From Diphasiastrum complanatum (lineage: Eukaryota; Streptophyta; Lycopodiopsida; Lycopodiales; Lycopodiaceae): a DNA stretch of 64,000 bases. The stretch spans positions 66,043,940 to 66,107,939 of the forward strand of contig CM055095.1 in assembly GCA_029204225.1 (NCBI GenBank), given 5' to 3'. Shown here one piece after another: positions 48,760-61,744 of this stretch. Position 1 is the first letter of the stretch; every line of letters begins with the position of its first letter. The notes below the pieces were generated by a model. The model saw only the letters and a list, made by a program, of their open reading frames with translations. It was not told where the DNA came from and did no database searches. The translations under genes and the position numbers were made by a program.

Positions 48760-50460
48760 AGCTCAATCAGCTATCCAAAGCTGGGACATCACACTCCTTC
48801 ACTTTTGCTATCCGCCACCACCGCCGAATCAATCTGTAGTGTTCCAATGCTTCTTCTCTGGTTGCGACAGCCCTCCAATTTTCGCATAATATCTTGTGTT
48901 GAGCATGTTGTTCCTTTTGAACATATGCATTGATGTGTCTCACAAGGCTTTGCTCCCAATGAAATAGGCATGACCTCTCACGACCACTCATGACATTATC
49001 TTATACACTATACGGACTGCCCTCCAGTTTGTTTGGGCCTCATCTGTCATGAACCCACAAAAGTCAGTGTTGTCGTGACCAGAACGCTCCATGACTGTGT
49101 TGAGCATCTCCCAGAATAGAATTTGTGCCTCAGTATCCTCTTCCTTCGTCTCACATGTAGCTATGCTCAATAGCTCTTGTACACTGAACCAAAACAATCA
49201 AGAGCACATTCGTAAGTTTTTCTTTAAATTTGAAAAAAAAAAATTCCAACATTGTTGGAAAAGACAAACGGTACCTTGGGTCATAGACATGGCATGCCAT
49301 TGTTGACCATCCAAGTACTCTTTTGGTGTGATCAAACTGAACCTAACCATACCTGAGATCTCCATTGCTTGTGCATCACATTCGATTTACTAGATTCACT
49401 CCTGAAGCATGTCCCTTTGTTGACATTTTGAAAACAAAGCATCGGTCTTCCAAAGAACCTTGTCCTGGAAATCTGCTACCATGAAAGAAGTCATACATTG
49501 AATTCTTCCTATTGGTGTAGAAGGCTGTCCAGACCATCTCCTAAAGGCATCCCTGTGTTCTTCACCTTGGAGACCATCCGACGTAATCTGACACGTATAC
49601 ACCATAGATTGGAATTTATTTTCGGGGTCAAATTTTTTTTTTTGCCAAAACAAAGATCTAAGGATGATGGACGCTTTGTTTTGGACAAGAGGAACCAACT
49701 CATCCAAATAGTTTCCAAGTTCCAAATGTACCATTTCGTCATGACTGTGGTTATGGGCATTGCTATAAAGACTGTCCAGCAAGACCGAAGCCACCGCCAG
49801 CTACAGCACATGTACATTTGATAACAATCAAGCTCATTCGGCAGGCGATCAGGCTTTGTTAGAGTTGATGAGATCAAATCTCTTGCAATCATCATCTGCA
49901 CTTTTCGTGGTCCAATACTTTTGTCAGCCTTTACCGCCCTTTCGACCAATAGTCTAGTGTTTTCAATACTCCTCTTCGATGTCCCGGGTTGCACATCATG
50001 TAAATGGTTTCTAGAGTGTATCATTAACCTAGTGAGTGTCTCATTGTTTGGCATGACATAGTACAAAATGCAGGAGCAAGCATCAACACATGTTGCATGT
50101 TGTTTGCAGAAATGACAATGTTTCCTTCAAAATCTGCCATCGTAGCCTAGTGGGCATTTCTTCTTTAGTAAACCTTTGAAGAAGGTTCTATTGTGGTGGC
50201 CAGTATTTAGCTTGTGGGGACAAGACACACTTAAACACTGGAACACCCCAGCACAATAACTCACTCGAACCACTCCTTCAAAAGCCACATTGCTTGTTAT
50301 TGGTTTTGTCCATGTGGGTCCATCGAATTTCTGCTCCATGCCATTCATCTCATTAACTTTGTTGAATGTGGGAGGAAATTCAAACATGATGTCCCCATCA
50401 TAAAATCTAGGGATTTCTTCCCCTGTCATGCGTGTCGGTGTTTGTTTAATCAATCTAGAA
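48760..50460 (-). pseudogene. MULE-like transposase remnant
   Basis: Reading right to left, 50453-50127 has WTKPITSNVAFEGVVRVSY and a Cys/His-rich stretch (CLSVSCPHKLNTGHHNR). Next is YYVMPNNETLTRLMIHSRNH and GPRKVQMMIARDLISS (50066-49880). At 49197-48767 it has DFCGFMTDEAQTNWRAVRIV and GRERSCLFHWEQSLVRHI. The MTDEAQxNWxAVR motif and the FHW..SL motif resemble plant MULE-family transposases, and the N-terminal Cys/His block could be a GCM/WRKY-like finger. A frameshift occurs near 48990. No termini were found. Confidence 0.5.
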
Positions 50461-52029
50461 AGTAGTGTGGATCGAGTTTAGGAAATAATCAAGAAAATGA
50501 CACTGCTTCCTTCTAACCCAATAGATTTATTGGTCTCAATGGATGCAATATCATCATCCAATTCAACTTTGTCTTGTTCATAGTATTTTATTGGACTATT
50601 TGATTCTATTGACAATGTTGCTGATTGCATATGCTCTCTATCGATATCCAAAATTTTCGATTCTAAAAAAGTCCGATTTAAAAAATTTGATACCCAAAAT
50701 TCGCCACTTGGACTTTCTAGCTCTTAGAACGGTAAACCCCTGATTATGCCATGGAAAACAACCTAAAAACCCCCTGATTATACCATGGAAAACAACCTAA
50801 AAAAACACATTCTCAAACACTCACGATCATTTTTCTCAAATATCGTGCTATACAGATCTTTGTGCTCTATTAATGCATACTAAATTTTCATTGTCAAATT
50901 ATGGGTTGTTTTTAGAATGATTTCAAAAAGTTGTCATGCACATTCATTAGTGTACGTATCTTGTACTTCCAACATTTGATATGTTTTTTTAAAAAATAGA
51001 ATATCAAATAATGAATTTCCAGAAAATTTAATCTGATGATAATGTGAAACTGGCATGCTTTGATGGAATGCTTGATCCATGAATCTCAAATATTTGATTC
51101 ATGATAAACCTCTGAATAAATTTCGTGGTCCTCGCTATATTGTCTTCCTAAACTTTTTGCAACAAATTTATCATGAGAAATATATTAGGTTGATCACTTC
51201 TGATATTTAGAGATACTTATAATACAAAATGATATAGCATACTATGTCAAAACCAAAATTTATGCAGAAAATGAAAATGTAGATGGGCTATCAACAATCA
51301 TCACCATATATGTCGAAAAACTTTAACAAGCACCAGTTTCGGTTTTCTAAAAACATGGTACAACCCAGGATTGACATATAAACTACCTTAACAAGGCATA
51401 GGCGATGGCTAAACATGCAAACAAATTCGAATTTGATACTTGGAACTATGATGAACAAGCATACTGCATAGCTGCACACATTATTGCATCTTTTAAAAAT
51501 ATTCCACATTAAAGTACAAGTTAATGTTCCCACAAAATGACTTAAAATGACACAGGCCAAAATTCCAGGAAAATTACTATATTATTATGCATAATAATGT
51601 TCTACTCCTTTATTGTCATTGTCTATCCTGAATAGTCCTTAAAATAGTATTTTTTATATTCTTGTGCTTCCTTGAATTTGAGAGTTGTTGATTGTACTGA
51701 ATTCTACTTTTTCTCTGTTATGTAGTTGTTTTATATTGTCTAAAATCATTTCCTTTGCACAAATGTAAAGGTGATGATTGGTTGCTCTTTTGGGGCCATG
51801 AATGTTTGATCGATATTTTATTTATCCTACATGTCATGGTTTATATAATGTATATGCAACATGTTCTAAGGTGACATTTAGAAATAGAAAAAACTAATAT
51901 GTTATAGTGGGTGAAATTGAATAGTAGAAAAAAGCTCGCTTTAAACACAAAAAAACTCGCCTTCAAAAGCTCACTGCAAAAAGCTCGCTAGAAAATCACA
52001 CCCACTCTCCGAGGGATAAGTTCACTCTG
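50461..52029. other. No gene seen
   Basis: A/T-rich DNA. CCCCTGATTATACCATGGAAAA is repeated in tandem near 50735 and 50770. No coding motif was recognised. Confidence 0.4.
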
Positions 52030-52709
52030 CTAGTCAAAAGACTGGTGATTAATGATGTAAATAGTCGTTAAGATTTGTTCTTGGTGGCGACTGTAGCTTT
52101 TTCCTTGGCTTGTAAACTTATCTGCTTGGGCTTCCTGAATCCAATGGCGTATTCTTTGATATTGTCGACCTTCTTCTTTGGCATTAGGATATGATCCTGC
52201 TGCCGAAGGTTGATCATCTGCCATTGATACTGAGGATGGTGATGATGGTGCCACTTCGTTTTGTTTCTAGGCTCGCATGACTGTTAGCACTGAAACATGG
52301 AGAATAGGGAATTTGTGACAACCTTCAAGGTGTTGTTGTTGACTGCATCATGATCAATTTCAATGGTGCACTAGCTCCAAGACGTAGTGGGAATTCTTGT
52401 AACAATGCACATATCCACATTATCGGCAGAAGGGCACGTACATAACTTATGGGGACATTTGACAATTCTATGCCCTTCTCCGCATCGGTAGCTGCCGTAA
52501 ATTCTCTCACCTTGGCGTTGAGATTGGGCAGCATATGTAGCAAAGTATTCACTGATGGTCGGATCAACATAAGGCTCATCAGGTCCATACCACTGACATT
52601 GCTTAGGTTGGGGGTGAATGTCATGTTCCACTGCTGTCAAGTTTACTTGGGCCACTTGATTGTTAGCTGGTCCCGAAGGTGTTGGTAATGTCATGCGTTG
52701 TTGGTTCAT
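52030..52709 (-). pseudogene. Retrotransposon gag fragment with zinc-knuckle remnant
   Basis: The minus-strand frame 52709-52371 reads MNQQRMTLPTPSGPANNQ, then YGPDEPYVDPTISEYFATY and YRCGEGHRIVKCPH, a CCHC-type knuckle lacking its first Cys. A further Gln/Ser-rich frame lies at 52254-52030. The order fits the end of a Ty3 or Copia gag. No pol is attached. Confidence 0.45.
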
Positions 52710-53479
52710 TGGTGCTCCAAACCGTTGCGTCGCATTAGTGTTAGTGTGTGATTTATTCCTCTACTCTCCTGAATCCCATGTTAATCTAGTTCCATTCATA
52801 CTACTGCAGTTTTGCATGCATTGTCGCACAGTCTACAAAAATACTCTGTTATTGAAGACATGCATAAGAAGGCAACCAACTTGTCAAAGAAGTTTGACTT
52901 GTCGAGGACGGATGACTTGGCCGACTTATCTAGGAGTCCGACTTGTCAGCTCAACTGGCTATCATCAAGGACCGTCAAACAACTATCCCGACTTCATTGA
53001 CTATCGGCAGTGACACGCTCGAATTCTAATAGTTGAAGCCTTCTCACGCCCACTTCATGTACGTGCAACTACTTGAACAATGAAAACAGCAGCCATGATC
53101 TACTCCAAATGGCACAATGACTCCACGCCACTTTCTTATACATACATCTCCACAATTGTAAATTGTATATAGAGACAATAATCATAATCAATATTATGCC
53201 ATGTATTATGTCACAAATGGTTGCAGTTGGATCAGTCATAGAATATCAAGACACAATAATAACACTGAAGTTTGCCAACTTCATACGATGCTAGCTAGGT
53301 GATGATCATCACGAGACATCCAGAACTGACTCTATCACGAGTTATCATGATGTTGTAATTACAGGAAGACACTAGAAGGAACGAACCCTCCAGTTTCTCA
53401 ATTGTCGATTCTCACGCCTTATACACAAACAAGAGCCCTAGTAAGTAGCATAAGAAAGGCCCGAAACAACCAAAGTCGA

Positions 53480-53880
53480 ATCAGAAGCCAACAAATCATC
53501 AAGAACAGTCGAATCCGATGACAAAGAAGAAGCTGTATTGTAGATATTGCAAACGAACCAACCACAAGATTTAAGATTGCCATATATTACAAGCTAAGAA
53601 CAACAACAAAGGGTGAAAATGCAACTACAAAAGCACCTCAACCCAGTCAAGAAGCGGATCATGATGCATTCATGATGAGCCATCAAGAGGCATAAGATGA
53701 CAGCGATTTCTTGATTCCGGAGCCACTCAACATATGACCAACCATATCGACTATTTTGAGTCCTATACGCACAATACCAAGAAGTTTGTTCATATGGACG
53801 ACAATAGCACACAAGCTATCAGAGGTGAAGGTACAGTAAGATTAAGTTTTGCAAATGATCAATCCAAACTACTTTCAATG
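53480..53880 (+). pseudogene. Copia gag zinc region and protease
   Basis: KKKLYCRYCKRTNHKI gives the start of a zinc knuckle. FLDSGATQHMTNHIDYF is the protease active site, reached after stops and a frameshift. The surrounding segment ends at about 53890, where an LTR leader begins. Confidence 0.7.
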
Positions 53881-53889
53881 TAAAATATT

Positions 53890-54850
53890 GAGTCAATAAA
53901 AAACTATATGCAAAAGCTAGAATCTTGATACAGCTACTAATAGAATGCAACATCCAACACCATGAGCAATTTTTGTCTCCACATTCTAGTAGGTGGATTC
54001 AAGAATCGGCCTACTCCAAGTGATTTGACCTAAAATGAAAGTAGGATCACAAAGATCCATTTTCTACACTTGAAAAATGCTTGATTTGAGATCTAGAAAC
54101 CACTCCAACTCCACATAGAATTGATGGCGCCCTCAAATACACGTCTAGATTTGGAAAATTCACCAACTTTAGCTTGCAACCTGCTTTGATACCATGTGAA
54201 AAAAATCAGATCCAAAACATACTTAATGGATCAATTAGATCTTGGCTAAATTTGGATGCACATCTAGAATCATTCACAAGCTAGAAATCATGCATCTACC
54301 ATGCTAGAACTTGGAAATACATGTAGATATGATCAAAATCACTGAGATATGATATAGTACTATCCATTTTCATACAACAATAGCATCACACTATCCTTCA
54401 CACGTGTGGATTCAAGTACAACGAGAAAGTTCACATTCTACACATTAGAACTCAAGATATCATGAGAAATATGAAAGAGATGGACATAGAATCAAAAGAG
54501 AAAAGTTCTCCATACAAAATGAGAACATCAAGATCAGTTCTCCATGCAGGTATATCTATTTATAACAGCCATAATGTCACTTGGCCACATGCCCTTAATT
54601 TGTCCTAAAATGGTAACTTCAAGGTACTTCATCAAAAACCTAGTTTAACTTGACTAGATGCAATGTATCTAATCTAACCAATTAGGATAGGTCCAAATAT
54701 GACCTTATCAGCTTGAATAATTGTTAAAAATAGTAAGAATACTATTTCTAGACCTTATTGACATAAAAAAATAAGTCTCTAAGTGGAAAAAAAATTTTGG
54801 CCTCCAAATTGCTAATTTAACTCAACTTAACTAGTTGAATTTCTCACAAT
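53890..54850 (-). mobile_element. Isolated 5' LTR and leader of a minus-strand Copia
   Basis: The LTR is about 54195-54850 (TGTGAAAAAAATC...ATTTCTCACA). The minus-strand primer site TGGTATCAAAGC lies at 54183-54194. To its left are about 300 bp of untranslated leader, then unrelated sequence. The primer site is the same type as in the element at 34228-36034, and the terminal words TTTCTCACA are shared. Confidence 0.65.
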
Positions 54851-56434
54851 AGACGTGGAGAGGCACATAGTTGAGGATGGTCGTGTTGTCCTATGTCATT
54901 ACTCGCATGAGACAACTCATGCATGACATCTTTAACAAAAACATGTTTAAGGACCAAACAAGACTAATGTGACAAGAAATATGTCATTGCCCAGTTGCGT
55001 AGAAAATTCTCAGTCCCTTCCTCTGATATGGAATTTGATTCCAAATGGATGTTGCACTGAATGGGAGGTGTGATGAGCCACCACAAATAAAAAATCTACG
55101 ATGCGGTGAGAGCTGGAATATCTAGGCCGCTCCACATGAGTTTGCGAAGAAGAAATGCTGAGACAATCCAGAGAGATTCAAGCAACAACAAGAGGTAGCT
55201 AAAAAATGACTAAAGACTACAGGGCCTTCTCATTTGGGTAGCAACGACAAGAAACATTTTCATGCCCATTTTGTAAGTCTCCTACTCAAAAGTTAAATTT
55301 GACTTTAATGAAATTCAATTTTATTTTTTTCCACTACCTAAACTATCTATTTATTAGCTTAAGTTCTAATCACAACTTTCTCGGTTTATGCAGAAATGTG
55401 TCGTAAAGCGGTCTCTCACCAGGGACGAGTACATGTATGCATATGCTAACAATATGACAACGAGTGAGAATCGATTGAGATGATGCTTCTAAGGTAGTGC
55501 TTCAGATTAGATTTTAACTTCATTGCATTCATATAGTCTCTCTCTCACTTTCACCATATTTCTCACAACATGTTTGTTGCAAGTACTGTAGATCCAGTCC
55601 CATGCATTGCAGCCATCTGAGTCTGATGTCTGTGGCCAAGACGAGGACTCAAATGAACCTAACCAGTTTTTTCATTCTAGCCCATATATATGTACGCTTA
55701 CTAATTTAGTTTGCATATATTTTCTGTACTTGGACTATTTAGGACCATTTATTTATGGCTATTTTGTTAATCATAATTGTCTTTCATATGTCTTTAATTG
55801 CATGAAATTTAACTTCGATATTTGCAATGTTTTAATAACAATTATAAGAAAATGATTTTGCTCACCAACTTCATAAGAAATAGTGCAAAAGACTCTTGGG
55901 ATTGGATGGAGACAATTTTTAGGGTAGAATGGAGCCAATCTATTGGCTTCATGCTGCCCTAATTTTTTTTTTGATTCATGTGAAATAATCCTCGAAAGGA
56001 TATTCTGTATACTCCTCGAAATAAACCTCGGAAGGTACTTTATGCCAACAGGGGTCAGGCCGTGTTCTTTTTTTTCGAGGGTTACGAGGCTTTAGAATAA
56101 CCCTCGTAAAATAGCCTTTGTTAGCAGAGGTGAAAATTTTCTAATATTCGAGCCCTAGAGCAAATTTTGAGATTCTGTTGTCGAGGGTTATACCATTGGA
56201 GATACCGCTATAAAAAAAAAAAATTTGCTTGATAGAAGCCTTGATATTAGGGTAAAAAATGCTCTAAAATGTTGAAGTGAATTAAATCAGCACATGTCCC
56301 GATATAGGCCAAAACTACTGACAAACCCAAGACATGCCCCTGAGCATAGCAAAAGCCGTCAAAAACTACTATACATGCTAATTTTCCCAAGTAGCCAAAT
56401 TAAAACAACGATAGTCTAAAGTTTTATACCTAAA
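54851..56434. other. No confident gene
   Basis: Short basic frames near 55100-55270 and 55390-55480 are separated by what could be an intron (GTAAGTCTCC at 55275 and TTTATGCAG ending at 55393). I cannot assign them to a family. Confidence 0.3.
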
Positions 56435-56436
56435 GT

Positions 56437-58227
56437 ATGTTTCGGGAGCTACGCGCAGTTCGTGATGAGTTGGCTCAGCTTATCCCATTTGTGCGGCTGT
56501 TCTATGCTACTGAGACTCCTCTCTTTTACAGTCACCACGTGTGCTCTGGGGATCTTTCTAATATCCAGTCTGCAACAGACACTCGTCAAGGTGATCCTTT
56601 GGGTGGGCCTCTTTTCACTCTGGCTCATTTCCGTGCACTTTGAGCTTCTGCAGAGGCCTTTCCCTCTTACTTATTTCCTTCGATTGTTGATGACACTCAT
56701 ATTGTTGGTCCTGCTCCTATGGTGCTCCTCGCTTTTCATCATTTCTCTAAGCAGCTGGCTTCTCTTGGTTTGTCTATTCAACCTCACAAGTGTCCAGTGT
56801 GGTCTCCAGCAGGTCTTCCTTCGGACTTTGTTCCTCCTCAAGATTTTCTTGCTCCTTCGGATGACATTCGCATTCTGGGTGTTCCTTTTGGGTCTGTTTC
56901 CTTCTGCTCTGCTTTTCTTGGTGAGGCTCTCCAAGAGAATGCTGCTCATTCAAATCTGCTTCCCTGGTTGGGTGACTCTCAGGTCGCATTTGGCATCTTG
57001 ACGTCTTGCTTTATCCAGTGTCCTTCTTATCTGCTGCGGACTTTCTCCCCTACTCAAGACTTTTCGCATCTTCTCTCTTCCTTTGACAGCTCTATTATGG
57101 ATGTTTTTGGCCGTCTTTTGGGCCCAGGTTCTTTGGATGGTGTGGAGACCCTTTCAGTTCGGAACCAGGCTCGGTTACCCATTTCTTGTGGAGGTGTGGG
57201 TCTTCTCTCTAAGGTTTCTTCTACACCTGCATCTTTTCTTGGGAGATGGGCTCTTGTCGCCCCTCCTGCTTTGTCTTCTCGGTTCCTCTCTGGCTTTCGC
57301 CCTCTCTTGGCGGATTGCATTGCTCATGTGATTAGTGGTTCTCTGCCTTTCCAGCACCTCCTCATCACTGCGCGAGAGCTCCTCCCCCTCTCTGCCCAAG
57401 CTTGTCTTCTTCCTTTTGAGCAACTCCTCACTTTCAGCTCTGATCACCTGCAAGAGACCCTCTTGGAGCGCATGCACAAGCAAACCCTTTCCAGCATGCT
57501 CTCTGAGGCTCCTTCTGCGTTGCATCGAGCTCGGCTTCTTTCTTGTGCAAGTCCTGGTGCGGGGGCTTGGCTGTCAGCTCGGCCTGTTATTCCTTCCTTT
57601 CGGTTGTCTTCGGCCATCTTCACCACTGCTCTTCGTCTTCGCTTGGGGCTACCTCATCCTTCAGTCTTGGGTCTCTCCAGGTGTGTTTGTGGTCACCTTA
57701 TTGATGCTCTTGCTATCCAACTCCTCCGTTGTCCTTCTGGAAGTGAGCGCACAACTACGGATGATGTTGTCAGAGATGTAGCGGCCGCTATAGCCAGAGA
57801 TGGAGGATTCCATGTCCTCAGAGAGCAGTCTCATGTCCTTCCTTCTTCTGCGTCCCACTCTTCCCGCAGGCAGGTTGACATTGTCCTCTCTCGGGATGAG
57901 CTTCGTACTTTGGCAGATGTTGTTGTTGTTGATCCCACGTGTGGTGACCTATTACCTCGCTCTGCCTTCACACCAGGAGAAGCGGCAGGCGTGGCAGCAC
58001 AAGAGAAGGAAAAAAACTACTCCGACAGGCACTCCACTGATGCTTTCCTTCCCCTGACAATTGAGACTAATGGCACCTTGCATCGACGCTTTGAGGATTT
58101 TCTTCGCATGTGTTCTCATCAGGCGGCAGAGCGTCAAGGTATTCCTGGTTCTATTCTCGTGGCTTCTTTCAAACAACGTATTTCCATTGCCCTGCAACGT
58201 GCTCAGGCCCTATCAATTTTGCAATAG
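56437..58227 (+). pseudogene. 5'-truncated LINE: reverse transcriptase and restriction-like endonuclease
   Basis: The single frame runs 56437-58227 with one stop, TGA at 56641-56643. RT motif B is QGDPLGG (56587-56607). After the stop, the catalytic motif is VDDTHIVG, with the VDD codons at 56686-56694. The C-terminal half has a Cys/His motif starting CVCGHLID (57682) and an endonuclease-like VD...D pair 12 residues apart (57877 and 57916), then EKEKNYSD and PLTIETNG. This layout fits early-branching LINEs with a PD-(D/E)XK-type nuclease. Two expected zinc-ligand His positions are Gln (57718) and Asp (57760). The upstream RT motifs are missing, as expected for 5' truncation. Confidence 0.85.
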
Positions 58228-58953
58228 GCGACGGTGGCTGGGTTTGCTACATCTCATCTCCCTTCATTAGCCGACTCACCACCTCTTCACTTTTCTGATC
58301 TGCTGCAGTCAGTTGGCAGACTCCCACTTACATCATCATAGTTTATGCACTTTTATTGTTAATGCCAAGATCTGGATTAATCTTAACTTTACTGTGAGCT
58401 TCGTTCTTGTTTGAGCTTACTTTCGTTTAAACTTCCCATTCGGGGTGTATACATATTTTTCATCAATGTACCTACTAATTTTTCCTATGAATAAATGCAC
58501 AAATGGTGTTCATCATGTTCAATATATCTTTCAATCTTAAGTAGCTCTTCTACATTAGTATCTATCAACTGCGAAGAACATTAGCTATATGTTAACTTGG
58601 GCAGCCCGAGTATCTCTCAAGCATATTTTATTTTTCTTTACTCTTCAGCCATGTTTTTGGCCGTTTATCACCAAATGCCAAAAAATCGAACCTGGGTGTT
58701 CAAGCAAGCACGTTAAACCACGTGGCCCCTGAGTAAAGTTGAGATCTGTCGTTGTAGGAAACGCTGGAAGCCATGCAGCTAGTAGTGTAGTGAAGAAGTA
58801 GAAAAAGATGCACGAAAGGAGGAGCTACGGAATGGGAGCTGATCAGGAGCTTCCATCTGTTAGCATTACAATAGCAACAGCAGCAAAAGCTACATATTGC
58901 AGGCAAATTGGGCGGCTGATCTAGCCATCTGGTGAGACGTAGATGACGTTGTA
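58228..58953. other. LINE 3' tail and chitinase upstream region
   Basis: The first 280 bp are probably the LINE 3' untranslated region; ATGAATAAATG near 58491 could be a polyadenylation signal. The rest is the presumed chitinase promoter. I see no convincing TATA box. Confidence 0.4.
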
Positions 58954-60250
58954 ATGAAAATTGATGAAATGGAACAAGCAACCAGTGGTTTAGACTCGGT
59001 GTTGCTGCTGACCCTTCTATATTTTATTGCATTCTTTTTGGTAAGCGATGCTACAGAGGTTGAAGATAGATCATCCAAAGTGCCCGGAGTGAAGGGGGCC
59101 TATTATCCATCCTATGCAGCTGCAAGCTATCCATCAGCGAGCATCGATGCAACTCTCTTCACACACTTATTCTTTGCATTTGTTGCCATGGATCCCACCA
59201 CATTTGAGGTGAAGGCACCAGATCCTAGCACCGAGCAGGAGCTGGCCAGCTTCACCCGCACAATAAATGCCAGCAATCCAACAGTACGAGCTCTCGTATC
59301 AATCGGAGGCGCCTCCGCTGATGCAAATAGCTTTGCGCAAATGGCAGCAAGCTCTACCTCTCGGAACACTTTCATAACAACCAGTATAGCGCTCGCTCGG
59401 CTGCATGGCTTTGCCGGGCTGGACCTAGACTGGGAGCTTCCCTTTGATGCCACAGAAATGGACAACTTCGGTCTCCTCATATCAGAATGGCGTGCAGCTA
59501 CGTTGCTGGAGGCTAAGCAATCCAACGATCCACCTTTGCTCCTCACTGCAGCAGTCTACTATGCAGCCACCATCCCGTATGACAGATCACGCAGCTATCC
59601 TGTGTCCTCTATAGCTTCTAACCTTGACTGGATCAACATAATGGCGTATGATTATCAGGGCCCTTGGACTCCGTTTGCAACTGGAGAGCATACAGCTCTC
59701 TATACCAACGGCAGCAATCTCAACACAGACTATGGAATTACTACATGGCTGAAGGCAGGATTGCCTTCACAGAAAGCTATTTTAGGTTTTGCACTGTATG
59801 GACGATCCTGGGCTCTGGCGAAGCCTTCAGAAACATGGATCGGAGCTCCTGCAGTGGGTCCCCGGCCCTCCCCAGCCTCTCTCAGACGAGCCTGGAGTCT
59901 TCATTTTCCCAGAAATAGTACAGTTCATCACAAACAGCAATGTTTCAACAGTTTACGACAGTCTTACTGTTTGTACCTTCAGCTTTGATGGGAAGACTTG
60001 GGTCGGCTATGACAATGCTCTCTCCGTTGCCAACAAGGTGGAGTATCTTAAGACTCGAAACTTGGGTGGATACTTCTTCTGGACAGTGAGTTTTGATAGC
60101 AACTGGACTCTTTCAAAAACAGGTACGGCTCCATCCACTCTAGCCCTTTCCAAGCAAGGATTTGATTTTGCAGCAGCGTTGAGCACTTCTTGGCTTTTTA
60201 AAAGAATTCAGGGCAGCAAATGGTTTATAACATTCAAACCAATATTGTAA
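58954..60250 (+). CDS. Class V (GH18) chitinase, secreted, with one frameshift
   Basis: Glycosyl hydrolase family 18 enzymes cut chitin beta-1,4 links, and in plants are mostly defence proteins. ATG 58954 precedes a signal peptide (hydrophobic residues 16-30), then GVKGAYYPSYAA, the usual mature start. VSIGGASADANSF is the first conserved strand. FAGLDLDWELP holds the active site: D157, D159 and acid E161. The first Asp of DxxDxDxE is Ala154, as plants often vary; WEL in place of WEY is less usual. INIMAYDYQGPW is the substrate-binding strand. At 59860-59863 (CCCC) the frame shifts by one base, and GH18 similarity continues in frame 2 to the stop at 60250 (NKVEYLKTRNLGGYFFW). The total is about 431 residues without LysM or lectin domain. 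The extra C could be a real mutation or an assembly error. Confidence 0.9.
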
Positions 60251-60835
60251 GTTGATGCAATGAAAATATTTGCCTAAGTCAATTTTGAGAATGACATTAG
60301 AGGTTGAAAAGCTCAGGAGCCAAATCTTATAGGAAGTATCAACATTGAAAAGCTTAGGAGCCAAATCTTTTAGAAAGTATCAATGCAGACTAAAATAGAG
60401 ATTTAAAAGACAACCTAATCTAACTAAGCCTAACTAGCATTTTAACCTCTATTAGCTATCGTGAGGCCAATTTAGAGCTCTTTTAAGCCCTTTTATCGCT
60501 ACTTAGAATACTCAAATGTAATTCCTAAAAATAGACCAATACACATCTTGGTTTTATTGTTTTGTTTCTCGAGTTTATCACCATCATTTGAATTTTTATG
60601 TGAAGACATTGATCTTTCAAAGTATATTGTGCAGGTAATGATAGTAGTAATTCGTGTAGACTGGCTTGCTTTCAAGCCAAGTTTCTATACAATATGAGAA
60701 TTAGTAAAATTTTGAGTTGACCCTATCCACTGAAATACTAACTTCTTGATTTTCTATTGTGCCTTTAGATTAAATAAATCATTAGGCAAAAAAGAAATAG
60801 TATTGAAGGAGCATTTGCACTCACAATCAATCAGA
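60251..60835. other. Chitinase 3' flank
   Basis: No gene. A short direct duplication, GAAAAGCTYAGGAGCCAAAT, occurs near 60307 and 60347. Confidence 0.4.
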
Positions 60836-60839
60836 TTAA

Positions 60840-61744
60840 ATTATAGTTTCAGATTTTGATTACCTGCTACAAGTTTCTTTCATTCTAAATAGAATTTCAT
60901 TACGTGTCCAAGCTTATTGCAAATAAAACAAAGATTTTCCTTCTTAATCTACTTCCAGGACATTTGCTTCTTTGCTTGGGTTCCGATGCCATTTGATCTA
61001 GCTCGTTGAAATAACTAGTCTAAGTTCTTTTTGAACTTGCTTCTTTCTCTTCTTTGGCTTGGATGCTAATAGATTTGTTTAAAATAGCTTCATGGATGCC
61101 ACCACTGTGGAATCACAAGCTTTCATGATTCGTAGGCCATCATCAAAAGATTGAAGCACATCTTGCCTACATTTATTCTAATAGTTAGACAACAAATCTA
61201 GGATGAACTGCTAGAGGGCCAATTTAGAATCACATGATAGAACTTTACTTCATAAATCCATAAATTCCTAGAGATAAGAGTCCAAACTCTTTATCCCCAT
61301 TCTATAGTTTATAAACTTCTAATAGTAATCTAAATCATTCACTAGCACATATGATTTTCTAAATGATTCCTTGAAATATTCCCAAGTAGTCAATTTTGGT
61401 TGCAGATCACACCACCATGATAAAATTTTTCATGAAAAAACAAAACCATGCTCTCAATTTTCTTATCTTTCAGAATCATGTGAAGACTAAAAAGACTGTT
61501 CCATTTCATTAACCAGTTGTCAACTACCTCAAGTTTCTTCTATTTTTTCTCTTCCAAATATGGCTCTAGTTGGAAAATTTGGCGAGGACAGTGCCTTGAC
61601 TTGATTCAACAAAACTTCCATCTGCTAATGTCGTAAGTTATTTCGATTGTTCATTTCCATGAATGTCACACTTAGTTGCTAAAAAATCTGTGGATAGGTC
61701 AACATTGGAACCGTTACAATCAAACTTGCGGTTACATCAGCCAT
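60840..61744 (-). pseudogene. Ty3 gag, decayed, minus strand
   Basis: The minus-strand ATG at 61744 opens MADVTASLIVTVPMLTYPQI before a stop. Further left are the capsid motif LTTWEYFKESFRKSYVLV and an end with Lys-rich sequence (SKPKKRKKQVQKE). Several stops interrupt it. No pol of this element is present. Confidence 0.6.

Noticed and set aside
51291-51560. Cys/Val-rich minus-strand frame of 89 codons
   Set aside because: No motif, no splice support, and isolated in A/T-rich DNA.
54990-55500. Possible BED/hAT-like exons in the basic frames
   Set aside because: No Cys/His pattern or DUF659 motif could be confirmed, and the frames are short.
56671-57525. Arg/Glu-rich minus-strand frames under the LINE
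   Set aside because: Reverse-strand shadows of Ser/Leu-rich coding sequence; composition explains them.
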